Shown in pieces: positions 17,821 through 26,636 of a stretch of 64,000 bases of DNA. The translations under genes and the position numbers were made by a program. This stretch comes from Simplicispira sp. 125 (GTDB taxonomy: Bacteria; Pseudomonadota; Gammaproteobacteria; Burkholderiales; Burkholderiaceae_C), in assembly GCF_003096555.1 (NCBI RefSeq), contig NZ_QEKM01000001.1:992001-1056000 (forward strand), given 5' to 3'. The notes under the pieces are model-generated. The model saw nothing but the letters and a program-made list of their open reading frames with translations. It had not been told where the DNA came from and did not search any database. Position 1 is the first letter of the stretch. Every line of letters starts with the position of its first letter.

Positions 17821-19920
17821 ATGACCGCTGAATACAAAGTCCACGGCAATGTCGCCGTGATCACGATGACCAACCCGCCTGTCAACGGACTGGGCTTGTC
17901 CACCCGCCAGGGCATCGTGGACGGCCTGGGCAAGGCCAATGCTGATGCTGCTGTCAAGGCCATCGTCGTCACGGGCGCCGGTGCAGCGTTTTCCGGTGGT
18001 GCCGACATCAAGGAATTCGGCACCGACCGTGCCATGCAGGAACCCAATCTCAATTCAGTGATCCTGGCGATCGAAAATTCACCCAAGCCCGTGGTGGCAG
18101 CAATGCACAGTGTGGCCATGGGCGGCGGTCTGGAGTTGGCCCTGGGCTGCCACTACCGCGTGGCAGCGCCCGGCTGCAGCATTGCGCTGCCCGAAGTCAA
18201 GCTGGGCATCCTGCCCGGCGCTGGTGGCACGCAGCGCCTGCCGCGCGTGCTGGGAGTGGAGCCCGCGCTGAACATGATCGTGAGTGGCGAGGCCATCAAG
18301 AGCGAAATGCTGGGCATGCTGCCCGGCCAGAAGCTGTTCGACAAACTCGCGGCCTCGCCTGAAACCCTGGCCGCCGAGGCCCTGGCCTTTGCGCAAAGCG
18401 TGGCCGACACCCGTCCGCTGCCGCTGGTGCGCAACCTGCCTTGCAAGCACCCCCTGGGCGATGCGTACTTCCAGTTCGCACGCAACATGGTCAAGGGCAT
18501 GAGCAAAAACTTCCCGGCGCCCGCCAAGTGCGTGGACGCCGTCGAAGCCGCCACCAAGGGCAAGTTTACCGATGGCCTGGCCGTTGAGCGCGAGCTGTTC
18601 ATCAACCTGATGTGGACGCCCGAGTCGCGTTCGCTGCGCCACCTGTTCCTGTCCGAGCGCGCAGCTTCCAAGATTCCCGATGTGCCCGCCGATACGCCCA
18701 AGCGCGAGATCAAGAGCATTGCGGTGATTGGTGCCGGCACCATGGGTGGCGGCATTGCCATGAACTTCCTCAACGCCGGTATTCCCGTGAAGATGCTGGA
18801 AATGAAGCAGGAAGCGCTGGACCGTGGCATCGCCACCATCCGCAAGAACTACGAAGCCCAGGTCACCAAGAAGAAGCTCAAGCAAGACAAGTACGAGCAG
18901 CGCATGGCGCTGCTCAGCACCACGCTGAGCTACGATGACCTGAGCGATGCCGACATGGTGATTGAGGCCGTGTTTGAAGAAATCGGCGTCAAGGAAGCCG
19001 TGTTCAAGGAACTCGACCGCGTGATGAAGCCCGGCGCCATCCTGGCGTCCAACACCTCCACGCTCGACGTCAACAAGATCGCCCACTTCACCAAGCGCCC
19101 GCAGGACGTGGTGGGCCTGCACTTCTTCAGCCCAGCCAACGTGATGAAGCTGCTCGAAGTGGTGCGCGGCGAAGCCACCGCCAAGGACGTGATGGCCACC
19201 GTGATGGCCGTGGCCAAGAAGATCCGCAAGACCGCTGTGGTCTCCGGCGTGTGCGATGGTTTCATCGGCAACCGCATGATCGAGCAGTACGGCCGCCAGG
19301 GCGGGTTTCTGCTGGACGAAGGCTGCACGCCGCAGCAGGTCGATAAGGCCATGGAGAAGTTCGGCATGGCCATGGGTCCGTTCCGCATGGGCGACCTGGC
19401 TGGCAACGACATTGGCTGGGCCATCCGCAAGCGCCGCTACCAAGAAAAACCTGACATGAAGTACAGCAAGACTGCTGACTTGCTCTGCGAAAAAGGCCGC
19501 TTTGGCCAGAAAACGGGAGCTGGCTGGTACGACTATGTGCCTGGTAAGCGCGATGCGATCCCGAACGCTGAAGTGGTCAAGATGATCGAAGACCACCGCG
19601 CCGCATTGGGCATCACGCCGCGCAAGATCACGGACGAAGAAATCGTGCAGCGCCTGGTATTCAGCCTGGTCAACGAGGCCGCCCACATTCTGGAAGAAGG
19701 CATTGCCAACAAGGCCAGCGACATCGACGTGGTCTACATCTTTGGCTATGGCTTCCCGGTGCACCGTGGCGGCCCGCTGAACTACGCCGACGAAGTCGGT
19801 CTGTTCAACGTGGTGCAGGCCATGAACCGCTTTGCCCAGAACCCGCTGGACGACGCCGCCTTCTGGAAGCCCGCACCCCTGCTGGCCCGACTGGCCGCTG
19901 AAGGCAAGACCTTCAACTGA
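17821..19920 (+). CDS. Bifunctional enoyl-CoA hydratase / 3-hydroxyacyl-CoA dehydrogenase
   Basis: FadB/FadJ-class fatty acid oxidation enzyme, 699 residues, start at 17821 with AAGGAA upstream. The N-terminal crotonase domain has the oxyanion-hole stretches SGGADIKEFG and MGGGLELALGCHYR. The NAD-binding dehydrogenase domain begins IAVIGAGTMGGGIAMNFLNA near residue 300, with the catalytic histidine in GLHFFSPANVMKLLEVV and the C-terminal 3HCDH repeats after 500. It hydrates enoyl-CoA and oxidises the 3-hydroxyacyl-CoA formed. It lies one gene upstream of a thiolase, so these two supply the last three steps of beta-oxidation. Chain-length preference is not evident. Confidence 0.95.
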   Translation: MTAEYKVHGNVAVITMTNPPVNGLGLSTRQGIVDGLGKANADAAVKAIVVTGAGAAFSGGADIKEFGTDRAMQEPNLNSVILAIENSPKPVVAAMHSVAMGGGLELALGCHYRVAAPGCSIALPEVKLGILPGAGGTQRLPRVLGVEPALNMIVSGEAIKSEMLGMLPGQKLFDKLAASPETLAAEALAFAQSVADTRPLPLVRNLPCKHPLGDAYFQFARNMVKGMSKNFPAPAKCVDAVEAATKGKFTDGLAVERELFINLMWTPESRSLRHLFLSERAASKIPDVPADTPKREIKSIAVIGAGTMGGGIAMNFLNAGIPVKMLEMKQEALDRGIATIRKNYEAQVTKKKLKQDKYEQRMALLSTTLSYDDLSDADMVIEAVFEEIGVKEAVFKELDRVMKPGAILASNTSTLDVNKIAHFTKRPQDVVGLHFFSPANVMKLLEVVRGEATAKDVMATVMAVAKKIRKTAVVSGVCDGFIGNRMIEQYGRQGGFLLDEGCTPQQVDKAMEKFGMAMGPFRMGDLAGNDIGWAIRKRRYQEKPDMKYSKTADLLCEKGRFGQKTGAGWYDYVPGKRDAIPNAEVVKMIEDHRAALGITPRKITDEEIVQRLVFSLVNEAAHILEEGIANKASDIDVVYIFGYGFPVHRGGPLNYADEVGLFNVVQAMNRFAQNPLDDAAFWKPAPLLARLAAEGKTFN

Positions 19921-19937
19921 CCGCAGGCCGTCGCACC

Positions 19938-21425
19938 ATGGTCAAGAAACTCGCCTGGGGCCTGCTGGCATTGCTGCTTGCGCTGGCTGTTGTGCTGGGT
20001 GTCAACACCCTGCGCAAGGGCTCGCGCCAGCTCGACGTGGCGCCGCTGCCCCTGCTGCAGGTGGATGAAGCGGGTGCCGCCCAGCGCCTGGCCGAGGCGG
20101 TGCGCTTGCGCACCATTTCATCGCTGGACGATCCGGGGCTCAATGCCGACCAGTTCAAGCAGTTGCATGCGCTGTTGCAAGCCCGGTTTCCCAAAACCCA
20201 CGCCGCCCTGCAGCGTGAGGTGGTGGGCGACCTGAGCCTGCTCTACACCTGGCGCGGCAGCAAGCCCGAGGCGCAGCCCATCCTGCTCATGGCCCACCAG
20301 GACGTGGTGCCCGTGGCACCGGGCACCGAGGGCGACTGGAAGGCCGAGTCCTTCGGTGGTGAAGTAAAGGACGGCTTTGTCTGGGGGCGCGGCGCCTGGG
20401 ACGACAAGGGCAACCTCATGTCCCAGATGGAGGCGGTGGAGATGCTGGTGGCCAGCGGCTACCAGCCCGAGCGCACCGTGTACCTGGCCTTTGGTGCCGA
20501 CGAAGAAGTGGGTGGCCACCGTGGCGCCGAGAAGATTGCAGCGCTCCTGAAAGAGCGCAAGGTCCGCCTGGACTTTGTGATCGACGAAGGCTTGCTCATC
20601 ACCGAAGGCATCATGCCCGGCTTGCAAAGCCCGACCGCGCTGATTGGCGTGGCCGAGAAGGGCTACCTCTCGGTGGTACTCAAGACGTCGGCCACTCCCG
20701 GTCACTCGTCTATGCCGCCGCCCAAGGGCAGCAGTGCGATTGCCATGATGAGTGCGGCCCTCCAGCGCATCGACGACAAGCAGTTGCCCGGCGCCATTCG
20801 CGGTGTGGCGGGCGAGATGTTTGCCACCATTGCACCGGAGATGAGCGGCTTCTCGCGTGTGGCCTTGTCCAACCTCTGGCTGTTTGGCCCCCTGGTGCAA
20901 AAGCAACTGGAGGCCGGTGCCAGCACCAATGCCATGCTGCGCACCACCACGGCGCTGACGATCGTTCATGCGGGCAACAAGGAGAACGTGCTGCCAGGCC
21001 AGGCCGAGGCCACGGTGAACTTCCGCCTACTGCCCGGGGACACCCGCGAGCAGGTGGTTGAGCGCACCCGCGCCCTGGTGGCCGACGCCACGCACAACGG
21101 CAAGTTCGAACTGCATGCGCTGCCCGGCGGTGCCGAGGCCTCCAAGGTCGCGCCCACCGACTCCGCGCAGTACGCCCTCATCAACCGCACTGTGCGCGAA
21201 GTGTTCCCCGGAACGCTGGTGGCGCCCGGTTTGATGATTGGCGGCTCGGACTCTATCCACTTTGGCGACATCAGCGACCACATCTTCAAGTTCTCGCCCG
21301 TGCGGGCAGGGCCGCAAGACCTGTCGCGTTTTCACGGCACCAACGAACGCATTGCCGTCAGCAACCTGGCCGAACTGATCCGTTTCTACCACCGCCTTTT
21401 GACCCAAGGTGCCAAGGCATCTTGA
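19938..21425 (+). CDS. M20-family metallopeptidase/amidohydrolase, PM20D1-like, membrane-anchored
   Basis: Protein of 495 residues with an N-terminal transmembrane anchor or uncleaved signal (KKLAWGLLALLLALAVVLG). The metal-binding motifs of family M20 are AHQDVVPV near residue 119, GRGAWDDKG near 150, GADEEVGG near 185 and GGSDSIHF near 435. The overall order resembles carboxypeptidase S/PM20D1, which in animals joins or splits N-acyl amino acids; whether that holds here is unknown. It lies between a FadB-type gene and a thiolase gene, 17 bp after the former, so a link to N-acyl amino acid or lipid turnover is a reasonable guess. It likely acts in the periplasm. Confidence 0.85.
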   Translation: MVKKLAWGLLALLLALAVVLGVNTLRKGSRQLDVAPLPLLQVDEAGAAQRLAEAVRLRTISSLDDPGLNADQFKQLHALLQARFPKTHAALQREVVGDLSLLYTWRGSKPEAQPILLMAHQDVVPVAPGTEGDWKAESFGGEVKDGFVWGRGAWDDKGNLMSQMEAVEMLVASGYQPERTVYLAFGADEEVGGHRGAEKIAALLKERKVRLDFVIDEGLLITEGIMPGLQSPTALIGVAEKGYLSVVLKTSATPGHSSMPPPKGSSAIAMMSAALQRIDDKQLPGAIRGVAGEMFATIAPEMSGFSRVALSNLWLFGPLVQKQLEAGASTNAMLRTTTALTIVHAGNKENVLPGQAEATVNFRLLPGDTREQVVERTRALVADATHNGKFELHALPGGAEASKVAPTDSAQYALINRTVREVFPGTLVAPGLMIGGSDSIHFGDISDHIFKFSPVRAGPQDLSRFHGTNERIAVSNLAELIRFYHRLLTQGAKAS

Positions 21426-21453
21426 ACCTGACACTATTTAGGAGAGCTTTACC

Positions 21454-22629
21454 ATGACATCAGCAGTAATCGTTTCCACCGCACGCACCCCCCTGACCAA
21501 GTCCTGGAAGGGTGCCCTCAACATGACCCACGGCGCCACCATGGGTGGCCATGTGGTGGAGCATGCCATTCAACGTGCAGGCATTGAGGCCGCCGAGGTG
21601 GACGACGTCATCATGGGTTGCGGCACACCCGAAGGCGCTACCGGCGCCAACATCGCCCGCCAGGCCGCCCTGCGCGCCGGTTGCCCCGTCACCGTCTCGG
21701 GCATGACCATCAACCGCTTCTGCTCGTCGGGCCTGCAGACCATTGCCACCGCCGCCCAGCGCATCATTGCCAACGAAGGCGATATCTACGTTGCCGGCGG
21801 TCTGGAAGCCATCTCCTGCACCGCGCAGGAAATGAACACCCACATGCTGCAAGACCCCTGGCTCATGAAGCACAAGCCCGAGGTGTACTGGGCCATGCTG
21901 CAAACCGCCGAACAGGTGGCCAAGCGCTACGGCATTACCCGCCAGGCCATGGACGAATATGGTGCCAGCAGCCAGCAAAAGGCCAGCGCCGCACTGGAAA
22001 AGGGCCTGTTCAAGGACGAAATCGCCCCCATCACCGTCACCATGGGCGTGGCCGACAAGGTCATGGGCCTGACCACCAAGGAGGTGACCGTGAGTGCGGA
22101 CGAAGGCATCCGCGCCGGGACCACGTATGACGGCATCAAGGATCTGCGCTCGGCACTGCCCGGCGGCCTGGTTTCGGCAGGCAACGCCAGCCAGCTGTCT
22201 GACGGCGCTGGCGCCGTGGTGGTCATGCACGAAAAGCTGGCCGAACAAAAGGGACTCAAGCCCCTGGGCCGTTTCCTGGGATTTGCCGTGGCCGGATGCG
22301 AGCCCGACGAAATGGGCATCGGCCCCGTGTTCGCCATTCCCAAGGTGCTCAAGCGCCTGGGCCTCACGATGAACGACATCGACCTGTGGGAGCTGAACGA
22401 AGCCTTCGCCGTGCAGGTGATCTACTGCCGTGACAAGCTGGGCATTCCTGCCGACAAGCTCAACGTCAACGGCGGTGCCATCGCCGTGGGCCACCCCTTC
22501 GGCATGAGCGGCCAGCGCCTTACCGGCCACGCCCTGATCGAAGGCAAGCGCCGCGGTGCCAAGCGCGTCTGCGTGACCATGTGCATCGGCGGCGGCATGG
22601 GCGCTGCGGGTGTGTTTGAAGTGCTGTAA
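21454..22629 (+). CDS. Acetyl-CoA C-acyltransferase (thiolase)
   Basis: Thiolase of 391 residues, with AGGAGAG about 10 bp before the ATG. The nucleophilic cysteine is in [10 protein letters not shown] near residue 90, the GHPFGMSG histidine motif is near 346 and the second cysteine is in [17 protein letters not shown] near 377. It cleaves 3-ketoacyl-CoA to acetyl-CoA and a shortened acyl-CoA (or makes the reverse reaction). It follows the FadB-type gene and an M20 peptidase gene in one transcription unit and is closed by the hairpin at 22653. The length and motifs are complete. Confidence 0.95.
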   Translation: MTSAVIVSTARTPLTKSWKGALNMTHGATMGGHVVEHAIQRAGIEAAEVDDVIMGCGTPEGATGANIARQAALRAGCPVTVSGMTINRFCSSGLQTIATAAQRIIANEGDIYVAGGLEAISCTAQEMNTHMLQDPWLMKHKPEVYWAMLQTAEQVAKRYGITRQAMDEYGASSQQKASAALEKGLFKDEIAPITVTMGVADKVMGLTTKEVTVSADEGIRAGTTYDGIKDLRSALPGGLVSAGNASQLSDGAGAVVVMHEKLAEQKGLKPLGRFLGFAVAGCEPDEMGIGPVFAIPKVLKRLGLTMNDIDLWELNEAFAVQVIYCRDKLGIPADKLNVNGGAIAVGHPFGMSGQRLTGHALIEGKRRGAKRVCVTMCIGGGMGAAGVFEVL

Positions 22630-22652
22630 GCGCTGACGACGCTCTGCAGATC

Positions 22653-22697
22653 AACGCCCCGCGCAGACCGCAAGGTTTGCGCGGGGCGTTTGCTTTT
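22653..22697 (+). terminator. Rho-independent terminator after the thiolase gene
   Basis: A 13-bp stem (AACGCCCCGCGCA 22653-22665 with TGCGCGGGGCGTT 22678-22690), a 12-nt loop, then TGCTTTTG. The T tract is short but the stem is strong. Confidence 0.7.
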
Positions 22698-22699
22698 GT

Positions 22700-22746
22700 T
22701 TTGATAGCTGATAGCGCTTTTCTGGCGGGCGCTGGAGGCTAAAAAT
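22700..22746 (+). repeat. ATAGCTGC palindromic element, copy 3
   Basis: TTTGATAGCTGATAGCGCTT, then TTCTGGCGGGCGCTGGAGG and CTAAAAATG. It lies directly behind the thiolase terminator. The stretch from 22747 to 22924 holds nothing further that I can identify. Confidence 0.8.
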
Positions 22747-22924
22747 GCTGGTGATCTACTGATGTGCAGGCACCAGTTGCCACGGCATGAATGACAACCG
22801 CCGTGGGGCTCTATGAGCGCTAGCGCACAGAGCAACTGCAGCGCAGCCGATAAGGTGGAGTTGCGGGTCGGCGCCTCTTGAGCGCTGCACCGCCGCCCAT
22901 CCCATTCACGCGAAGGAAACCCCT

Positions 22925-22999
22925 ATGAACAGCATCATTTACATCGTCGGCCTGGTTGTTATCGTGCTTTTCGTCCTGTCCTTTTTCGGCCTGCGCTGA
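22925..22999 (+). CDS. Very small single-span membrane protein (24 residues)
   Basis: ATG at 22925 preceded by GAAGGAAA at about 8 bp, stop at 22997-22999. The 24-residue product begins MNSIIYIVGLVV, is almost entirely Ile/Val/Leu/Phe, and ends FFGLR, so it is a single transmembrane helix with a short positively charged end. It is a monocistronic gene between the thiolase terminator and an acyl-CoA dehydrogenase. I have a recollection of similar short hypothetical proteins in betaproteobacteria but cannot name a family or function. The good ribosome site and unbroken hydrophobic helix are the support. Confidence 0.6.
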   Translation: MNSIIYIVGLVVIVLFVLSFFGLR

Positions 23000-23197
23000 G
23001 GCATCGACAGGCTGGCCTCAGCCCGGTGGGATACCGGCTGAAAAACATCGCCTAGTTGGCGGGATGGCAACCGTCCAACTTCTGGGGGTCAGTTCAAACC
23101 CGGGGCGATTCACCGGACCGCTCACAGGCGGCAGCATCCCCCAGCCGCGTCGCGCAGCTGACATGCCTGACCGGGTGCCCCACCCATAATTTGCGGC

Positions 23198-25036
23198 ATG
23201 ACGACCTCCCTCCGCTCCACCCTTGATTTCCTGCTCTACAACTGGCTCCAAGCCGAATCGCTCAGTGCGCGCGAGCGCTTTGCCGACCATTCGCGCGAGA
23301 CGTTTGATGCCGTGCTCGACACCTGCGAGCGCATCGCGCGCGAGAAGTACGCGCCGTTCAATCGCACGGTGGACACGCAGGAGCCGCATTTCGACGGCGA
23401 AAAAGTGATCCTGCCGCAGGCGACCAAGGATGCGTACGACGCCTACGCCGCCTCGGGCATGCTCAGCGCGGCGCAGGATTACGACATTGGCGGCATGCAG
23501 CTGCCCTACACGGTGGACGCGGCGGCCAATGCCTTTTTTGCCGTGGCGTCGATCAGCATCAGCTCCAGCCTGCTGAGTGCGGGCAATGCCAATCTGCTGA
23601 TGGTGCACGGCACCGATGTGCAGAAGAAGGTGTTCGCGCTCAACGAGTTCTCGGGGCGCTTCTCGGGCACCATGTGCCTGAGCGAGCCGCAGGCGGGCTC
23701 ATCGCTCAGCGACGTCGCTACACGCGCCGTGCCCGATGGAGCCGGTTTCGAGGCTGACCCGCTGGGCGCGCGCTACCGGTTGACCGGCAACAAGATGTGG
23801 ATTTCCTCCGGTGAGCACGAGCTGTCAGAGAACATCGTCCACCTTGTGCTGGCCAAGATTCCCGACGAACACGGCAAGCTGGTGCCCGGCACGCGCGGCA
23901 TCTCGCTGTTCATCGTGCCGAAGAAGCTGGTCGATTTGGAGGGCAACCTCACGGGTGTGCGCAACGACGTGGCCCTGGCCGGCCTGAACCACAAACTGGG
24001 CTGGCGCGGCACCACCAACACGCTGCTCAACTTTGGCGAGGGCAAGTACCCGGTGAACGGCCAACCCGGTGCCGTGGGCTACCTGGTCGGCCAGCCCGGC
24101 AAGGGCCTGGCCTGCATGTTCCACATGATGAACGAGGCGCGCATCGGCATCGGCATGGCTGCCACCATGCTGGGCCTGGCGGGTTATTACGCCAGCCTCG
24201 ACTACGCCAAAAACCGTCCCCAGGGCCGACCCCTGGGGCAGGGCGGCAAGGATGCTGCGCAGCCCCAGGTGCGCATCATCGAGCACGCCGACGTCAAGCG
24301 CATGCTGCTGGCGCAAAAGAGTTATGGCGAGGGCGCGCTGGCGCTCAACCTGTTCTGCGCCCGCCTGGTGGACGAGCAGCATACCGGTGCGCCCGACGCC
24401 GCCGACGAGGCGCGCCTGCTGCTCGAAGTGCTCACGCCCATCGCCAAGAGCTGGCCGAGCGAGTTCTGCCTGGAGGCCAACTCGCTGGCCATCCAGATCC
24501 ACGGCGGCTACGGCTATACGCGCGACTTTCCGGTGGAGCAGTACTGGCGCGACAACCGCCTGAACATGATCCACGAGGGCACGCACGGCATCCAGGCGGC
24601 CGACCTGCTGGGCCGCAAGGTGCTGATGGAAAACGGCCGGGGCATGCAATTGCTGGCCGGGCGCATGCAGGCCACCATGGCGCAGGCCGCTGCCGTGCCT
24701 GAACTGGCAGGGTATGCGGCTGCGCTGGGCGACGCCTTGCAGCAGGTGGGCAGCGCCACGCAGGCCGCCTGGGCCACCAGTAACCCCACCGAAGCGCTGG
24801 CGAACGCCGTGCCCTACATGCAGGCTTTTGGCCATACCGTGCTGGCCTGGACCTGGCTCGACGTAGCCCTGGCTACGTTGCGCTCGGATGCTACGCTTTC
24901 AATAGCTGCCAGCGCAGGAAGAATGGGCGCTGCACGTTATTTTTACCATTACGAATTACCGAAAATCGGCGCCTGGCTGCAGGTAGTGAGTCGCCGCGAC
25001 GCCACCTGCGCCAACCTGCCTGAAGATGCTTTTTGA
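23198..25036 (+). CDS. Acyl-CoA dehydrogenase (about 600-residue type) with an in-frame repeat near the C-terminus
   Basis: FAD enzyme that introduces the 2,3 double bond into acyl-CoA; 612 residues, the long class related to FadE5/DUF1974-free bacterial forms. The flavin/substrate motifs are MCLSEPQAGSSLSDV near residue 165, then YRLTGNKMWISSGEHE near 197 and IQIHGGYGYTRDFPVEQYW near 433. The C-terminal region ends LPEDAF, as in its relatives. Residues about 566-583 (LSIAASAGRMGAARYF) are encoded by a copy of the ATAGCTGC repeat (24897-24946) read in frame. It stands alone between two intergenic regions of about 200 bp. It would feed the FadB-type enzyme and thiolase upstream. Confidence 0.93.
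   Translation: MTTSLRSTLDFLLYNWLQAESLSARERFADHSRETFDAVLDTCERIAREKYAPFNRTVDTQEPHFDGEKVILPQATKDAYDAYAASGMLSAAQDYDIGGMQLPYTVDAAANAFFAVASISISSSLLSAGNANLLMVHGTDVQKKVFALNEFSGRFSGTMCLSEPQAGSSLSDVATRAVPDGAGFEADPLGARYRLTGNKMWISSGEHELSENIVHLVLAKIPDEHGKLVPGTRGISLFIVPKKLVDLEGNLTGVRNDVALAGLNHKLGWRGTTNTLLNFGEGKYPVNGQPGAVGYLVGQPGKGLACMFHMMNEARIGIGMAATMLGLAGYYASLDYAKNRPQGRPLGQGGKDAAQPQVRIIEHADVKRMLLAQKSYGEGALALNLFCARLVDEQHTGAPDAADEARLLLEVLTPIAKSWPSEFCLEANSLAIQIHGGYGYTRDFPVEQYWRDNRLNMIHEGTHGIQAADLLGRKVLMENGRGMQLLAGRMQATMAQAAAVPELAGYAAALGDALQQVGSATQAAWATSNPTEALANAVPYMQAFGHTVLAWTWLDVALATLRSDATLSIAASAGRMGAARYFYHYELPKIGAWLQVVSRRDATCANLPEDAF
24897..24946 (+). repeat. ATAGCTGC palindromic element, copy 4, inside the acyl-CoA dehydrogenase gene
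   Basis: TTTCAATAGCTGCCAGCGCA, then GGAAGAATGGGCGCTG and TTATTTTTA. Same arms as the intergenic copies, here translated without a stop. Confidence 0.65.
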
Positions 25037-25277
25037 GCTGCAGCAGTGCGCAGGGATTGGTGTCCCCCACGGCTTGAAGCCGCGATGTGGGCAGCGCAGT
25101 GGCCCAAGGCAGGTTTGAATACCATGCCCTGTGCACCGGCCTGTGTGCCGTTGCCGTGCTGGGCGTACCAATCGCGCAGGCGACAGGTTTTGCAGTAACG
25201 GCATCGCACAATCTTTTTTTATGCCGGGCAACCGCTGTGGTCTGACCCGGCTTATTCAACCTTCAGGAGACAACAAC

Positions 25278-26069
25278 ATGACCCGTACCATCCAGCAATT
25301 GTTCGACCTCAAGGGCAAAACTGCACTCGTCACCGGTGGATCGCGCGGCCTGGGCCTGCAAATGGCGCATGCGCTGGGCGAGGCCGGAGCCAAAATCATG
25401 CTCAGTTCGCGCAAGGCTGCGGACCTGGAAGCGGCCACCGCCGAACTGCAGGCCGCGGGCATTGATGCCCGCTGGATTGCGGCGGACTGCGCCCAAGAGG
25501 CTGAAATCCACCGCCTGGCCCGCGAGACGATGGAGCGCATGGGCAACATCGACATCCTGGTCAACAACGCTGGCGCCACCTGGGGCGCACCGGCCGAAGA
25601 CCACCCGCTGGACGCCTGGGACAAGGTCATGAACCTGAACGTACGCGGCTACTTCTTGCTGAGCCAGTACGTGGCCAAGCACAGCATGATCGGGCAGCGC
25701 AGCGGCAGCATCATCAACGTGGCCTCGATTGCTGGTTTGGGCGGCAACCCCCAAGGCATGAACACCATTGCCTACAACACCTCCAAGGCGGCGGTGATCA
25801 ACTTCACGCGCACGCTGGCAGGGGAATGGGGCAAGTACGGCATCCGCGTCAACGCCATCTGCCCGGGTTTCTTCCCGAGCAAGATGACTGCAGGCTTGCT
25901 CAAGACCCTGGGTGAAGAAAACCTGACGGCCCATGCCCCTCTGGGGCGCCTGGGCGATGATGAAGACCTCAAGGGCCTGTGCGCGTTGTTTGCTTCGGAT
26001 GCAGGCAAGCACATCACCGGCCAGCACCTGGCCGTGGATGGCGGCGTGAGCGCACTGGTCGGGGGCTGA
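25278..26069 (+). CDS. SDR-family oxidoreductase (gluconate/3-ketoacyl reductase-like)
   Basis: Short-chain dehydrogenase/reductase of 263 residues, start at 25278 after CAGGAGA. The NAD(P)-binding motif TGGSRGLG is near residue 18, NNAGATWGAP near 96, the catalytic serine is in NVASIAGLGG and the YxxxK pair is in YNTSKAAVINF. A C-terminal GQHLAVDGGVSAL closes the fold. The substrate is not evident; position next to a hotdog thioesterase (5 bp downstream) and acyl-CoA genes suggests a CoA-linked or fatty acid-derived alcohol. The 240 bp upstream (25037-25277) hold no gene that I can support. Confidence 0.9.
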   Translation: MTRTIQQLFDLKGKTALVTGGSRGLGLQMAHALGEAGAKIMLSSRKAADLEAATAELQAAGIDARWIAADCAQEAEIHRLARETMERMGNIDILVNNAGATWGAPAEDHPLDAWDKVMNLNVRGYFLLSQYVAKHSMIGQRSGSIINVASIAGLGGNPQGMNTIAYNTSKAAVINFTRTLAGEWGKYGIRVNAICPGFFPSKMTAGLLKTLGEENLTAHAPLGRLGDDEDLKGLCALFASDAGKHITGQHLAVDGGVSALVGG

Positions 26070-26074
26070 CCAGC

Positions 26075-26527
26075 ATGGCCACGGCCGCCGAGTCCAGCCT
26101 GGGGTTTGGCGTTGAAATCCCTTTCGTCAACCTGCTGGGTTTCGAACTGGTGTGCATGCAGGACGGTGCATCCGAGCTGCACTACGAAGCGCGGCCTGAG
26201 CACCTCAACTCGTTTGGCGTGACGCATGGCGGCGCCTCGATGACGCTGCTCGACGTGACCATGGCCACGGCAGCGCGCAGCGTGGCACCCGAGCTGGGTG
26301 TGGTCACCATCGAGATGAAGACCAGCTTCATGCAAGCCGCGCAGGGCCCCTTGGTGGCCAAGGGGCGTTTGATCCACCGCACGGCCACCATGGCCTTCAC
26401 CGAAGCCACGGTCTTCGACGCCAAAGGGCGGCCGTGCACCCACGCCATCGGCACCTTCAAGTACGTGCGGCGCCTGCCGGTCGGGCCGGGCAGCGTGAAC
26501 GAGCTGCGCGCCATTGCCACCGATTGA
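26075..26527 (+). CDS. PaaI-type hotdog-fold acyl-CoA thioesterase
   Basis: Thioesterase of 150 residues, start at 26075, five bases after the SDR stop, so the two are co-transcribed. The active-site helix HLNSFGVTHGGASMTLLDV contains the HGG and aspartate pattern of the PaaI/YdiI class, and the following strands (VTIEMKTSFMQAA) match the hotdog fold. It would release CoA from a small or aromatic acyl-CoA. It likely prevents CoA trapping during the oxidation steps coded nearby. Confidence 0.88.
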   Translation: MATAAESSLGFGVEIPFVNLLGFELVCMQDGASELHYEARPEHLNSFGVTHGGASMTLLDVTMATAARSVAPELGVVTIEMKTSFMQAAQGPLVAKGRLIHRTATMAFTEATVFDAKGRPCTHAIGTFKYVRRLPVGPGSVNELRAIATD

Positions 26528-26557
26528 CCTTGCCGTCGCCCACGGTATCTATTTCAG

Positions 26558-26622
26558 GTCAAATTGGCATCTAACGCTTGATGGTATTGCGCAGGCAGCT
26601 ATCAAATTTATAGTAATCATTT
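26558..26622 (-). repeat. ATAGCTGC palindromic element, copy 5 (inverted)
   Basis: On the minus strand it reads AATTTGATAGCTGCCTGCGC, then CATCAAGCGTTAGATGCCAA and TTTGA. It fills most of the gap between the thioesterase and the MDR gene. Confidence 0.8.
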
Positions 26623-26636
26623 TCAGGAGTACTTCC

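Noticed and set aside
18079..19764. 561-codon minus-strand frame
   Set aside because: Shadow of the hydratase/dehydrogenase gene, which has all catalytic motifs.
25037..25132. Third copy of the intergenic repeat of the third type
   Set aside because: Only short matches (GTTTGAA, GCCCTG) to the copies at 27806 and 29467.
24949..25209. Possible 86-residue Cys-rich protein on the minus strand
   Set aside because: It starts in the intergenic region but runs into the dehydrogenase gene, has no ribosome site, and the stretch faintly resembles the third-type repeats.
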